A DNA stretch of 64,000 nt. Origin: Halorussus salilacus. Its GTDB lineage: Archaea; Halobacteriota; Halobacteria; Halobacteriales; Haladaptataceae. The stretch spans positions 248,001 to 312,000 of the forward strand of contig NZ_CP099993.1 in the NCBI RefSeq assembly GCF_024138125.1, written 5' to 3'. Shown one piece after another: positions 15,541 through 24,280 of the stretch. The notes under the pieces were generated by a model that did no database searches, was not told the DNA's origin, and saw nothing but the letters and a program-made list of their open reading frames with translations. The position numbers and the translations under genes are program-made. Each line of letters opens with the position of its first letter. Position 1 is the first letter of the stretch.

Positions 15541-16971
15541 TCAGAGCACGATGCTCTTCTCGCGAGTCATCTCCTTTATCGTCGTGTGGAGGCCCTGACG
15601 CCCGATACCGGAGGCCTTGTTGCCGCCGAAGGGGATGTCGCCAAGCCCGTGGCTCGGCGCGCCGTTGATCCGGACCGCACCGGCGTCGAGTTCGTCGGCC
15701 AACTCCATCGCGCGGTCGTAGTCACCGGTGAACACCGAGGCGTCGAGCGCGAGGTCCCCCCGATTGGCGATCTCGACGGCCTCGGCCTCGGTCTCGAACG
15801 TGGTCACCGCCGCGACGGGACCGAACTGCTCCTCGTGGACGATTCGGGCGTCGTGGGGGACGTTCGCGAGTAGCGTGGGTTCGAACTCCCGGCCGCCGCG
15901 CTCGCCGCCCCGGACCAACTTCGCGCCCTTCCCGACCGCGTCATCGACGAGTTCCTCGACCCACTCGGCCTGCCCCTCGTCGATGAGCGGACCCATGGTG
16001 GTGTCCTCCTCGAAGAGGTCGCCGGGCTGCCAGCTATCCATCTCGGCCTCCAGCAGGTCGACCACCTCGTCGTGGACCGACTCGTGGGCCAGCACGCGGC
16101 TCACGGCCGAACACCGCTGGCCCGCGTACTTGAACGACCCCTTCGCGCACTCGCCCGCCACCTTCGAGAGGTCGGCGTCGGGGAACACGACCGCGGGCGC
16201 GTTGCCGCCCAGTTCCATGTGGAGGTTGACCATGCCGCTCTCCTTGGCGACGTGTCTGCCCGCGGCGCTCGACCCGGTCATCGAGATCATGTTGATTCGG
16301 TCGTCGCCCGCGAGCACGTCGCCGATGTCGCTCCCTCGGCCGGAGACGAGGTTGAACGCGCCGTCGGGCAGGTCCAACTCCGAGATCACCTCGGCCAGAA
16401 TCGCGGCGCTGACCGGCGTGTCGCTCGCGGGCTTGAGGATGACGCTGTTCCCGGCCGCGAGCGCAGGCGCGACCGACAGCGCGGTGGTCGAGACCGGGTA
16501 GTTGTAGGGCGTGATGGCCAGCACGGTGCCGATGGGTTCGTGCTTGACGATGGCCTCCCACCCCTCGTGGCCCGCGGTGGTTCCCTCGCGGAAGTCGCCC
16601 TTCAGCGCGCGGGCCTCCTCCTTCGCCCGGCGGAACCGCTCGGCGGCCGACTCGACCTCGCCGCGCGCCGAGGAGATGGGCTTGCCCGCCTCGCGGACGA
16701 CGACCTCGGCGAGCTCCTCCTTGCGTTCGAGGAGGCCGTCGGCGATGTCGTCCATCCAGTCGGCGCGCTCGGGAATCGTCGTCTCGCGCATCGCCGACTG
16801 GGCGCGCTGGGCCGCGGCCAAGGCGTCGTCGGCCTGCTCGGGACTCGCGGCCGCGACCTGCGCGAAGGTGCCGCCGTCGGCGAGGTCGGTGACTTCGAGC
16901 ACGTCGTCGGCGTCGTGCCAGTCGCCGTCGATGTAGAGGCGTTCTCGGCGCTGGAGTGGTCGTTGTGACAT
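15541..16971 (-). CDS. NAD(P)-dependent aldehyde dehydrogenase (GapN/lactaldehyde dehydrogenase-like)
   Basis: 476 residues, full length. Catalytic motifs are present: MELGGNAPAVVF with the general-base Glu near residue 250, and the nucleophilic Cys in GQRCSAVSRVL near residue 285. The GQRC form of the Cys motif is shared with non-phosphorylating glyceraldehyde-3-phosphate dehydrogenase (GapN) and archaeal lactaldehyde dehydrogenase, rather than betaine aldehyde dehydrogenases. It oxidises an aldehyde to an acid in the cytoplasm. The exact substrate is uncertain; GapN activity would bypass ATP formation in lower glycolysis. It is transcribed alone, divergent from the nitrilase-family gene. 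Confidence 0.85.
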   Translation of the reverse strand: MSQRPLQRRERLYIDGDWHDADDVLEVTDLADGGTFAQVAAASPEQADDALAAAQRAQSAMRETTIPERADWMDDIADGLLERKEELAEVVVREAGKPISSARGEVESAAERFRRAKEEARALKGDFREGTTAGHEGWEAIVKHEPIGTVLAITPYNYPVSTTALSVAPALAAGNSVILKPASDTPVSAAILAEVISELDLPDGAFNLVSGRGSDIGDVLAGDDRINMISMTGSSAAGRHVAKESGMVNLHMELGGNAPAVVFPDADLSKVAGECAKGSFKYAGQRCSAVSRVLAHESVHDEVVDLLEAEMDSWQPGDLFEEDTTMGPLIDEGQAEWVEELVDDAVGKGAKLVRGGERGGREFEPTLLANVPHDARIVHEEQFGPVAAVTTFETEAEAVEIANRGDLALDASVFTGDYDRAMELADELDAGAVRINGAPSHGLGDIPFGGNKASGIGRQGLHTTIKEMTREKSIVL

Positions 16972-17143
16972 GAACCGACCTTGGCGCTCCGCGGGTAAAA
17001 TATTTACTCAAGAGCGGATTAACGTAGGCGGCCGAAACGCTCCCGGTTCTCGGCTCCGAGGTCACCATCTCTTCTCGTCGGCCGTCGACTGCCACCGCCA
17101 CGAATCCAGACGGCTTTTGCCCCGCGACTCGGACCGACCACGC

Positions 17144-18016
17144 ATGGACGATTCGGACCGCGATACGGACGCCAGACCGTCCGACGCGCCGATTTCAGAC
17201 GCCAGACCGTCCGACGCGCCGACGGTCGCGGCCTGCCAGACGACGGTCGCCGACCTCGACGTCGACGCGAACCTCGCGACGGTCCGCGAGCGCGTGGCCG
17301 ACCTTCCTCCCGAGGTCGAAGTCGCCGTCTTCCCCGAGTACGCGCTGACCGGGTTCGTCGGCGACGAGCGCATCGGGGCCGTCGCGCTCGCGCGCGACGG
17401 CCCCGCGCTGGCCCGCCTCCGCGAGGCCGCGACCGCCGCCGACTGCGCGCTCCTCGTCGGCTTCGTCGAGGAGACGGGAGACGCCTACCACAACGCCGTC
17501 GCCTACCTCGACCCCGACGGCGGGACGACCGTCTACCGGAAGCGCCACCTCTGGGCCAACGAGCGCGAGGTTCTGACCCCCGGAGAAGACCGCGTCACCG
17601 TCGAGACGCCCGTCGGCACCGCGGGCCTGCTGACATGCTACGACCTCAACTTCGTCGGCGAGAGCGCGGCGCTCGCCCGCCCAGAGGTGGACGCGCTGTT
17701 CGTCATCGGCGCGTGGCCCGACGCCCACCATCGGAACTGGGAACTCCTCGTGCGCGCTCGCGCGCTCGACGGCGTCCGGTGGGTGGTCGCGGCGGGCCGG
17801 ACCGGTCGCAAGTCGGTCCCGAGCCCGGGCCCGGACCGAAGCGAGTCGGACGACGAACCGACCACGTACGCCGGGCGCTCGCGAGTGGTCCGACCCGACG
17901 GGCGCGTGCAGGCCGGACTCGACCGCGGGGAGCGCGACCTCGTGGCGAATCTGGACCCCGCGGTGCTGGCGAGGTGTCGGGAGACGATTCCGGTTCACGA
18001 GGACGCCCGTCGGTGA
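17144..18016 (+). CDS. Carbon-nitrogen hydrolase (nitrilase superfamily amidase)
   Basis: 290 residues. The catalytic triad of the superfamily is visible: Glu65 (PEYALTG), Lys133 (YRKRHLW) and Cys165 (LLTCYDLNF). The enzyme should hydrolyse an amide or nitrile through a thioester. The substrate is not identifiable, with omega-amidase or N-carbamoyl hydrolase among the options. The first 26 residues contain a duplicated SDARPSDAP unit, encoded by a direct DNA repeat of about 25 bp. This non-conserved tail could be an expansion, and the conserved fold begins near TVAACQTTV. Start is the ATG giving MDDSDRD. Confidence 0.85.
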   Translation: MDDSDRDTDARPSDAPISDARPSDAPTVAACQTTVADLDVDANLATVRERVADLPPEVEVAVFPEYALTGFVGDERIGAVALARDGPALARLREAATAADCALLVGFVEETGDAYHNAVAYLDPDGGTTVYRKRHLWANEREVLTPGEDRVTVETPVGTAGLLTCYDLNFVGESAALARPEVDALFVIGAWPDAHHRNWELLVRARALDGVRWVVAAGRTGRKSVPSPGPDRSESDDEPTTYAGRSRVVRPDGRVQAGLDRGERDLVANLDPAVLARCRETIPVHEDARR

Positions 18017-18087
18017 GTCAGTCCCGATGGCGACTTCGCACCCACGCTTAAGCGCTCTCGGGTCGTTCCCCCGTCGGGGGAGAACAC

Positions 18088-18624
18088 ATGAGCAAACAGC
18101 AACGACAGATACGTCAGCAGGCGGGCACCGTCGAGGAGAACCCGGTCCGACTCGACCGCGGCAAGGCCGAACAGGTCGTGGAGGCGCTGAACGCCGACCT
18201 CGCGGCGAGCTACGTCCTCTACCACCAGCTCCGAAAGCATCACTGGAACGTCGCGGGCGCGCAGTACCGCGAGCTACACCTCTTCTGGGGCGAGGCCGCC
18301 GAGGACGCCGAGGAGAACGCCGACGAGCTCGCGGAGCGAGTTCAGGCGCTCGGCGGCGTCCCCGTGAGCGGTCCGGCCGCGCTCGAACGCCACAGCCCGA
18401 TTCCGTTCGAGGGCGAGGACGTCTACGACGTGCGGACCTCGCTGGAGAACGACCTCGACGCCTACGGCGACGTCATCGAGAGCGTGAGCAGTCACATCGA
18501 ACTCGCCGAGAGCCTCGGCGACCACGCGACCGCGGAAATCCTGCGCGAGCAACTGGTCGGAATCGAGGAGTACGCTCACGAGGTAGACCACTTCCTCGCA
18601 CACGACTCGCTGACGCTCTGGTGA
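18088..18624 (+). CDS. dpsA: DpsA, DNA-protecting ferritin-like protein
   Basis: 178 residues. The Dps/ferroxidase signature is present: LYHQLRKHHWNVAG (about 48-61), followed by FWGEAAEDAEENADELAERV. These residues form the intersubunit iron site of the 12-mer. The protein stores iron and protects DNA against peroxide, as shown for Halobacterium DpsA. The N-terminal 25 residues are Gln-rich and basic, suitable for DNA contact. A TATA-like CTTAAG lies about 40 bp upstream and a small CCCCCGTCGGGGG hairpin is in the leader. It is monocistronic, with the next gene 112 bp downstream. Confidence 0.93.
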   Translation: MSKQQRQIRQQAGTVEENPVRLDRGKAEQVVEALNADLAASYVLYHQLRKHHWNVAGAQYRELHLFWGEAAEDAEENADELAERVQALGGVPVSGPAALERHSPIPFEGEDVYDVRTSLENDLDAYGDVIESVSSHIELAESLGDHATAEILREQLVGIEEYAHEVDHFLAHDSLTLW

Positions 18625-18736
18625 GAGAAACCCCTCTCTCGGGGGTTCGCGCCCCGAACGCCTTCGTTCTCGCGGCTGATAATCCACAGGATACTTATTA
18701 CGGTCGGGCGAATCGTACGAAACGAAAGAGGGTCGC

Positions 18737-19507
18737 ATGGTCTCGAAGGCGTTCTTCACCGGGTCGAAGTACCTCGTCGAGGACAACGACGGGCGAAACG
18801 ACTACCTCCGGTACGACGACGAGCGATTCCTCGCGGTGCTGTCGACCGCGGGTCGAAAGCTACTCCAAGCGCCGTTCGAGGCAGACGACCGGAAGGCCGC
18901 CTACCTCAAGTCGCTGGTTCGGCTCAACGAGGCCTACTTCTCGGCGCGCGAGTACGAGAACGACGCCAAGGGACGGTACTACAAGCACGACGACCGCTCC
19001 GAGCGACGCTTCCGGATACGGACCGCCGAGCGGTTCAGCGACCTCCGAGACGACCTGCGGACGCTCCTCGCGGCCCACGACGCGCTCGTCGAGGCCGCGG
19101 CCGACTACGTCGACCGGACCTACGACGGCGCGGAACGCAGGCGGGCGCGCTCGGCGGTCCGCTCGACCCTGCTGGCCTGCACCGACCCCGCGGTGAGCGA
19201 GGCGTGGTATCCGACGTTCGAGGCGTACTACTACAGCCTCAGCCCGGGCGAACTCGTCGCCGAGGACCGCGAGCGCCGGAAACAGCGCATCGAGGGCACC
19301 GAGAACTCCCGGGGCATCGCGGAACTGCTCGACAAGCCCGGCTTCCGGAAACTGACCGAGCGCGACCTGCGCCGGATCCGCCAAATCAACCGCGAGTCGC
19401 CCGGTTCCGACGCCCGCGTCTGGAAGCGACTGCTCGAGGACTACGGCTGGTATCTCACTCACGAGCGCGAACGCGAGCGAGCGGCCCCCGGCGACGAGGC
19501 CGGGTGA
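18737..19507 (+). CDS. Conserved haloarchaeal protein of unknown function
   Basis: 256 residues, mostly helical, with many Arg, Glu and Tyr residues. No signal peptide or membrane helix is visible. Recognisable blocks are KYLVEDNDGRNDY at the start, KGRYYKHDDRSERRFRIRTAERF in the middle and RRIRQINRESPGSDARVWKRL near the end. I do not recognise a catalytic motif. A TATA-like ATACTTATTA lies about 45 bp upstream, so it probably has its own promoter. It is convergent with the next gene. Confidence 0.75.
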   Translation: MVSKAFFTGSKYLVEDNDGRNDYLRYDDERFLAVLSTAGRKLLQAPFEADDRKAAYLKSLVRLNEAYFSAREYENDAKGRYYKHDDRSERRFRIRTAERFSDLRDDLRTLLAAHDALVEAAADYVDRTYDGAERRRARSAVRSTLLACTDPAVSEAWYPTFEAYYYSLSPGELVAEDRERRKQRIEGTENSRGIAELLDKPGFRKLTERDLRRIRQINRESPGSDARVWKRLLEDYGWYLTHERERERAAPGDEAG

Positions 19508-19519
19508 GCGGCCGGAAGA

Positions 19520-19545
19520 AGGTCGGCGCGACTCCGCGCCGACCT
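19520..19545. terminator. Hairpin between convergent genes
   Basis: 11-bp arms (AGGTCGGCGCG) with a 4-nt loop, spanning the end of the convergent pair at 19507 and 19544. It may act as a bidirectional terminator, or belong to the general hairpin population. Confidence 0.4.
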
Positions 19546-20356
19546 ACAGCGCGAGCCAGTCGGTCGCGATGTCGGGGTCCGAGAGGTGCCACCGTTGCTG
19601 AATCTCGCCGTCAGCCCGCCGCACCTCGACCACGGCGTCGAACAGCGGCGAGAGCGAGCCGACGACCTCGGAGTCGTACCTCGCGGGCAGGTGGTAGTGG
19701 CCCATGCCGTCGACGCGCTCGACGGTCTCGGTCACGCCGAGCAGGAACCGGCGCACGTCGCGGTCCCCGTAGTCCTCGACGAGCGGCGTGAGCGAGTCGA
19801 AGCACACCCGGAGCTCCGCGGGCGAGATGCGCGCGCCCCCCTCCTCGAACCCCTCGATGGCGTCCTCGACCGCGACCCCGAGGTCCCGGAGGTCGTCGCC
19901 CTCGACCGCTACCTCCCGGAGCGTCGGCCCGCCGTCCGATTTTGGTCCGTCGTCCGGTTTCGGCCCGCCGTCCGACGGCGAACCGCCGTCGGACGGCGGG
20001 CCGCCCCGGGACGGGCCCGGGGAATCGCGGTCGCTGGCGGTCACGTCCGCGTCGTCGCTGGCGGTCGCGCCGCCGCGGACGTCGGTCCCCCAGTTCACCA
20101 CCGCGGCAGCGTCGCGGTCGGGACGCGGCCCCACAGCGTCCAGTTTGGCCCTCGCGGTGTCGGGACCGGCGTCGGCCGTGACGAACAGCCGATACCGGGG
20201 TCCGGCGTCCGACTCCCCGAGCAGGCGCTCGCAGGCGGCGGCCAGCGCGTCGGTCCCGACGAGCAGGATGTTGCTCCCGTTCCGCTTGAGGTCGGCCAGC
20301 CGACGTCTGAACCGGACGGTCGCCTCCGGACTCCCCCTTCGTTCCTCCCCCGACAT
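19544..20356 (-). CDS. Conserved haloarchaeal protein (possibly DUF7504/RecA-like regulator family)
   Basis: 270 residues from the ATG giving MSGEERRG. The first third (RLADLKRNGSNILLVGTDALAAACERLLG) resembles the start of haloarchaeal HTR-like or KaiC-like proteins that handle nucleotide or signalling inputs, but a clean Walker A is not present. The end has an FLLGVTETVERVDGMGHYHLPARYD segment typical of that group. A Gly/Pro/Ser/Asp-rich linker (residues about 125-150) separates the halves. It is encoded by near repeats of GGCCCGCCGTCCG and a perfect 20-nt-arm hairpin. Family name given from memory, with moderate certainty. Confidence 0.7.
   Translation of the reverse strand: MSGEERRGSPEATVRFRRRLADLKRNGSNILLVGTDALAAACERLLGESDAGPRYRLFVTADAGPDTARAKLDAVGPRPDRDAAAVVNWGTDVRGGATASDDADVTASDRDSPGPSRGGPPSDGGSPSDGGPKPDDGPKSDGGPTLREVAVEGDDLRDLGVAVEDAIEGFEEGGARISPAELRVCFDSLTPLVEDYGDRDVRRFLLGVTETVERVDGMGHYHLPARYDSEVVGSLSPLFDAVVEVRRADGEIQQRWHLSDPDIATDWLAL
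19961..20003. repeat. Perfect hairpin, 20-nt arms, 3-nt loop (AAC)
   Basis: Inside the DUF7504-like gene; encodes the linker GGPPSDGGSPSDGGP on the minus strand. Confidence 0.92.
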
Positions 20357-20483
20357 TGATTCACCAATAACGCTAATGGCTACAATAAGTGTTTCGGGGG
20401 GTCGAGCGGCGTCTCCGGCCATCTTTCGGCAAAATCGGGGGAGAGCCGAGGGCTTTCGAGTCGGGAGCCCCGAGTGTGGGCCG

Positions 20484-21575
20484 ATGAACGACGACCTGTT
20501 CACGCCGCTGTCGATTCGCGGGACGACGATTCGAAACCGCGTGATGGTCTCCCCGATGTGTCAGTACTCCTGCGAGGACGACGGACTCGCCACCGACTGG
20601 CACGAGGTCCACCTCGGCAGTCGCGCCACCGGCGGGGCCGGAATCGTGATGGCCGAGGCCACCGCGGTCGAGCCCCGCGGGCGCATCTCGCCCAACGACC
20701 TCGGCATCTGGAGCGACGACCACGCCGAGGCGCTCGCGCCGGTCGCCGAGTTCGTCGCCGACCGCGGGGCGACCCCCGCCATCCAGCTCGCCCACGCCGG
20801 GCGCAAGGCGAGCAAGACCCGACCGTGGGAGGGAAGCGAACCCCTCCAACCGGACGAGGGCGGCTGGGAGACGCTCGCGCCGAGCGCGATTCCCTACCCC
20901 TACGACGACGACCCGCCCGAGACCCGGGAGATGGACCGCGACGACATCGCGGCGTTCGTCGACGACTTCCGGACAGCGGCCGAGCGCGCACTCGACGCTG
21001 GCTTCGAGATAGCAGAGGTCCACGCCGCCCACGGCTACCTGCTCCACGAATTCCTGTCGCCCGTCACCAACCGCCGCGAGGACGCCTACGGCGGCGACTT
21101 CGAGGGCCGGACCCGCCTCGCCCGGGAGGTCACCGCGGCGGTCCGGGAGGTGTGGCCCGACGACCTGCCCGTGTTCGTCAGGGTCTCGGCCAGCGACTGG
21201 CTCGACGACCGCGAGTCGTGGACCGTCGAGGACACCGCGCGGCTCGCCCCGCTTCTCGCCGACGCGGGTGCCGACCTGATAGACGTGAGTTCGGGCGGCA
21301 TCCACCCCGATCAGGAGATTCCGAGCGCGGGGCCGAACTACCAGGTGCCCTACGCCGAGCGCGTGGGCGAGAACACCGACGCGCTCGTCGGCGCGGTCGG
21401 GGGCATCACCGAACCCGCGCAGGCAGACGCCCTCATCCGGAACGGCCGGGCCGACCTCGCCATCGTCGGCCGCGAGCACCTCCGGGACCCCTACTTCGCG
21501 CTCCACGCCGCCGAGGCGCTGGGGGCGCTCGACCGCGTGGACGTGCCGGTCCAGTACCGGCGCGCGTTCGAGTAG
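20484..21575 (+). CDS. NADH:flavin oxidoreductase, Old Yellow Enzyme family (YqjM-like)
   Basis: 363 residues. TIM-barrel flavoenzyme that reduces activated C=C bonds with NAD(P)H. Visible family features: NRVMVSPMCQYS at the start (flavin contact), QLAHAGRKAS (about 101-110), HAAHGYLLHEFLSPVTNRR (about 178-196, with active-site residues), and the phosphate-binding C-terminal segment AIVGREHLRDP. The active-site Cys in MCQYS is typical of the YqjM subclass. It is divergent from the DUF7504-like gene; the 127-bp spacer holds TATA-like sequence near 20385. Confidence 0.9.
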   Translation: MNDDLFTPLSIRGTTIRNRVMVSPMCQYSCEDDGLATDWHEVHLGSRATGGAGIVMAEATAVEPRGRISPNDLGIWSDDHAEALAPVAEFVADRGATPAIQLAHAGRKASKTRPWEGSEPLQPDEGGWETLAPSAIPYPYDDDPPETREMDRDDIAAFVDDFRTAAERALDAGFEIAEVHAAHGYLLHEFLSPVTNRREDAYGGDFEGRTRLAREVTAAVREVWPDDLPVFVRVSASDWLDDRESWTVEDTARLAPLLADAGADLIDVSSGGIHPDQEIPSAGPNYQVPYAERVGENTDALVGAVGGITEPAQADALIRNGRADLAIVGREHLRDPYFALHAAEALGALDRVDVPVQYRRAFE

Positions 21576-21646
21576 TCGGCGAACTCCGCGCTACCGGATA
21601 TCACACCACGGGAAGCTATCTGCCCGTTCCGAACCCCCGCTACTCC

Positions 21647-22388
21647 ATGGAGTACCGCCCGCTTCCCGACGACCGGGAGCAGAAGTTTCAGGACTTCCTC
21701 CAGTACGCCTTCGAGCCCGAGTCGGGACCCCGGGACGACCACGACTGGGAGATGGCCGAACAGCCCGGCGACCCCCGGGGACTTCCTCACAGCGCTGTGG
21801 CCGTTCGAGTACCCCTTCTACGAGCGACAGGGCTGGGGTCTCACCTGCAAGTGGGTCGAGTACGACTGCCCACCGGAGGCGCTGTCGTTCGCCCGCGAGG
21901 CCCGCCTGAACCTCCTGCGATTTCTCGCCGACCACGACTCGCAGGTCGAGGCGGTCACCCTCCGCGGCCCGCCGGACACCCGACTCCTCGACGAGGTCGA
22001 GGACCCCGCCATGGTGACCTGCGAGGTGAAGCCCGGGCCGATGGTCCGACTCGTGGACGTTCCGGCCGCCGTGACCGCGCTCGACTATCCCGACCGGACG
22101 AACGCCGCGTCGGCGGCGTTCGTCCTCTCGGTCTCGGACCCCCTCGCGGAGTGGAACGACCGGACCTTCCGCATCGCGGTCGCCGACGGACGCGCGACCT
22201 GCGAACCCACCGACGCCGACCCGGACGCGGAAGTCGGGGTTTCGACGCTCTCGCAACTGTTCGTGGGCTACCACTCGGTCGCCGACGCCGAGACGCTGGG
22301 CGACCTCGAACTCCGGGACTCGACTGCCCGCGAGACCCTCGAAGCGATGTTCCCCCCGACGGATGTCTTCCTCCGCGAGGGATTCTGA
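21647..22388 (+). pseudogene. Broken Eis-like GNAT acetyltransferase
   Basis: The first 45 codons (MEYRPLPDDREQKFQDFLQ onward) match the N-terminus of haloarchaeal Eis-type acetyltransferases. After GDPRG near 21778 the homologous sequence resumes in another frame as DFLTALWPFEYPFYERQGWG and continues to FLREGF, stop at 22388. The region between (about 80 residues in intact relatives, holding the acetyl-CoA loop) is missing. A deletion at a CCCCGGGG-like junction with a frameshift explains this. The C-terminal SCP2-like sterol-carrier domain is intact, and an internal ATG at 22011 could still express part of it. Probably no active acetyltransferase. Confidence 0.75.
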
Positions 22389-22771
22389 GGCCGGGGTTCG
22401 CAGCGCGGTGGCCGACCGGCCATTCGCCGCGAATCGCCCGGCGAATCATCCAGCGTGGAATCGCCCGGCGAATCATCCGCCACGGGCGGGACTGAAAGGG
22501 GCCGCCCGCTCGCGCACCGTTTAGTCGCCTGCGCGACCCCTATCTGGGCCGGGCGGTGCTGAGAGGCCCAGATATGTCGCGTCAGCGACCGCGAGCGGGC
22601 GGGGGCTTTCTGACGGTTCACGGTGCAGGTGACTCCGGTCCGTAGCGAGCGGGCGGGGGCTTTCGAGGCGTTCTTGGTTACGGCACCTACGTTTCGGACG
22701 ACGACCGAGAAATCACACGAACTCGTTCCTGGGCGGCCAAACTCTTTACCGCTCGACACGAAACCCCACAC
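22389..22771. other. Gene-free region holding a repeated structured element
   Basis: Begins with two direct copies of GAATCGCCCGGCGAATCATCC (about 22430-22478), then the structured element at 22484-22663. No ORF here looks real. Confidence 0.6.
22484..22663 (+). ncRNA. Candidate structured RNA element, copy A
   Basis: 5' arm: GAAAG (22494-22498), GGG, CCGCCCGCTCGC. 3' arm: GCGAGCGGGCGG, GGG, CTTTC (ending 22610). The arms pair on both sides of a symmetric GGG/GGG internal loop. Inside are two further stems, CGCGAC/GTCGCG and ATCTGGGCC/GGCCCAGAT. A second 3' arm with the same sequence (GCGAGCGGGCGGGGGCTTTC) follows at about 22644-22663 and could compete for the 5' arm. The copy at 60.6 kb has the same architecture with a compensatory change. 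No transcription evidence is available. Confidence 0.5.
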
Positions 22772-23668
22772 ATGGACGACCGCGACGAGAGCGACCGCGG
22801 AGACGCCGACGACCGACGCGACTCGGACGACCGACGCGACCCCGAGGACCTCGACGAGCGGGTCGCCGAACTCGAAGCGCGGGTTCGCGAACTCCGGACC
22901 GAACTCGGCGACCCGCCCCGCGGCCCGCTCGGCCTGCCCCGACCGCCGACCCCGCGCGAAGTCCTGTCGTTCACGGGCGAGTACGCGATTCCGACCGCCA
23001 TCGCGGTGCTTGAGGCCAACCTCCGCGCGCTGGAGGCGCTCCAGCAGGTGATTCGGGTCCTCGACCCCGACCGAAGCGTCGTGGACGAGGAGCGCGGCCG
23101 CCTCGAACGCCGGGCGGCCGACGCGAGCAGGGCGACCCTCGACCGACTGGAGGACGCGCTGGGCGAGGTCGAGACCGCGGTGCGCGAGAGCGACCTCCCC
23201 CGCGAGGACGAGGCCCGCGACATCCTCGAAGACGCCCGGCGAATCAACCGCGAGATACGCGACCGGGTCGAACGGAGTCGCAGGGAGGCCGACGAGGCCC
23301 GCGGTCGCGAGCGGAACCGAGACCGCGACTTCGAGGAGCGAAGCACCACCATCGAACTCGGCGACGCCGACGAGAACGGAGCCGACCGAGACGCCGAGGG
23401 CGACGCTGACGACGGGGACGACGGAGGTGACCGAGACGACGAGGACGACCCGGTCCGGGTCGACGTGGACGCCGAACTCGAATCCATCAAGGACGAGATT
23501 CACGACCGCGAGGAGAACCCGGACGATACGGCCGGACGCGAGGAGAGCGGGGGTGACGACGGGAGCGATTCGGACGAGGACGAGACCGGGGACCGACGCG
23601 GGGAACCCGCGGAGGGCGACGGTCCGACCGACGAATCGAACGGGTCGGACGACCCGGACGGCTCCTGA
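22772..23668 (+). CDS. Acidic coiled-coil protein, conserved in haloarchaea
   Basis: 298 residues. An N-terminal coiled coil (about 28-50, DERVAELEARVRELRTEL) precedes a conserved core with PPTPREVLSFTGEYAIPTAIAVLEANLRALEALQQVIRVL (about 63-103). Then comes a long helical region of heptads (to about 180) and a very acidic, low-complexity tail of about 110 residues rich in Asp, Glu, Gly and Arg. No signal peptide. Function unknown; the conserved PREVLSFTGE block marks a haloarchaeal family (perhaps DUF7547, name uncertain). It ends immediately before a convergent gene, with stop codons abutting at 23668/23669. Confidence 0.75.
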   Translation: MDDRDESDRGDADDRRDSDDRRDPEDLDERVAELEARVRELRTELGDPPRGPLGLPRPPTPREVLSFTGEYAIPTAIAVLEANLRALEALQQVIRVLDPDRSVVDEERGRLERRAADASRATLDRLEDALGEVETAVRESDLPREDEARDILEDARRINREIRDRVERSRREADEARGRERNRDRDFEERSTTIELGDADENGADRDAEGDADDGDDGGDRDDEDDPVRVDVDAELESIKDEIHDREENPDDTAGREESGGDDGSDSDEDETGDRRGEPAEGDGPTDESNGSDDPDGS

Positions 23669-24223
23669 TCACTCGGTGGCCTGCTCGCGACCCCGGAGTC
23701 GGCGGTAGGCCCGAACCGGAAGCGAGCGCCCGGGTCGTGTGGGTCGGCCCGCCGTCCACGCGACTCCGACCGCGAGCGCTCCCGCGGCGAACAGCGCGTA
23801 GTTGGCCGCGTCGTTCCCGGCGTACACGAGGTCCAGCGTGTAGAGCGCGGGGGTCGCGGGGTACAGCGGCATGACGCCCCACGGGGTCAGCACGTCGGCG
23901 AGGAGGTGGGCGACCATCGATGACGACCCGAGGAAGAACGCCCACGCGCCGCCCCGGACCGCGTCGCGCCGGGGGAGACGCCGCAGGTCGTTCGTCACCA
24001 CGAACAGGCAGACGAGTCCGGCCGCGAGCGCGAACCACGCCGTGTGGGTCACCCCCCGGTGGACCACGAAGTCGAGTTCGGTGTCGAGGTCCGGGAGTCG
24101 GGTGTACACCAGCACGATGGCACCGCCGAACACCGCGTCCCGGGTGTATCCCCGCCGCAGGAGGGCGTATCCGGCGACAGCGTACAAGAGGAGCGCCATC
24201 CCGTAGTGACCCGGTGCGAACAT
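23669..24223 (-). CDS. YdjM/DUF457-type membrane-bound metal-dependent hydrolase
   Basis: 184 residues, four to five membrane helices. The family signature is present: an N-terminal GHYGMALLLY segment, then DLDTELDFVVHRGVTHTAW (about 45-63) and a later MVAHLLADVLTPWGV (about 103-117). His and Asp residues in these blocks form the putative metal site. Members are inner-membrane proteins of uncertain substrate, sometimes induced by DNA damage in bacteria. The start ATG follows an AT-rich spacer. Confidence 0.85.
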   Translation of the reverse strand: MFAPGHYGMALLLYAVAGYALLRRGYTRDAVFGGAIVLVYTRLPDLDTELDFVVHRGVTHTAWFALAAGLVCLFVVTNDLRRLPRRDAVRGGAWAFFLGSSSMVAHLLADVLTPWGVMPLYPATPALYTLDLVYAGNDAANYALFAAGALAVGVAWTAGRPTRPGRSLPVRAYRRLRGREQATE

Positions 24224-24280
24224 ACGACGAACCGGCCGCTATTTCAATGTTAATCTATCGATTCAAATAGTATCGACCGG

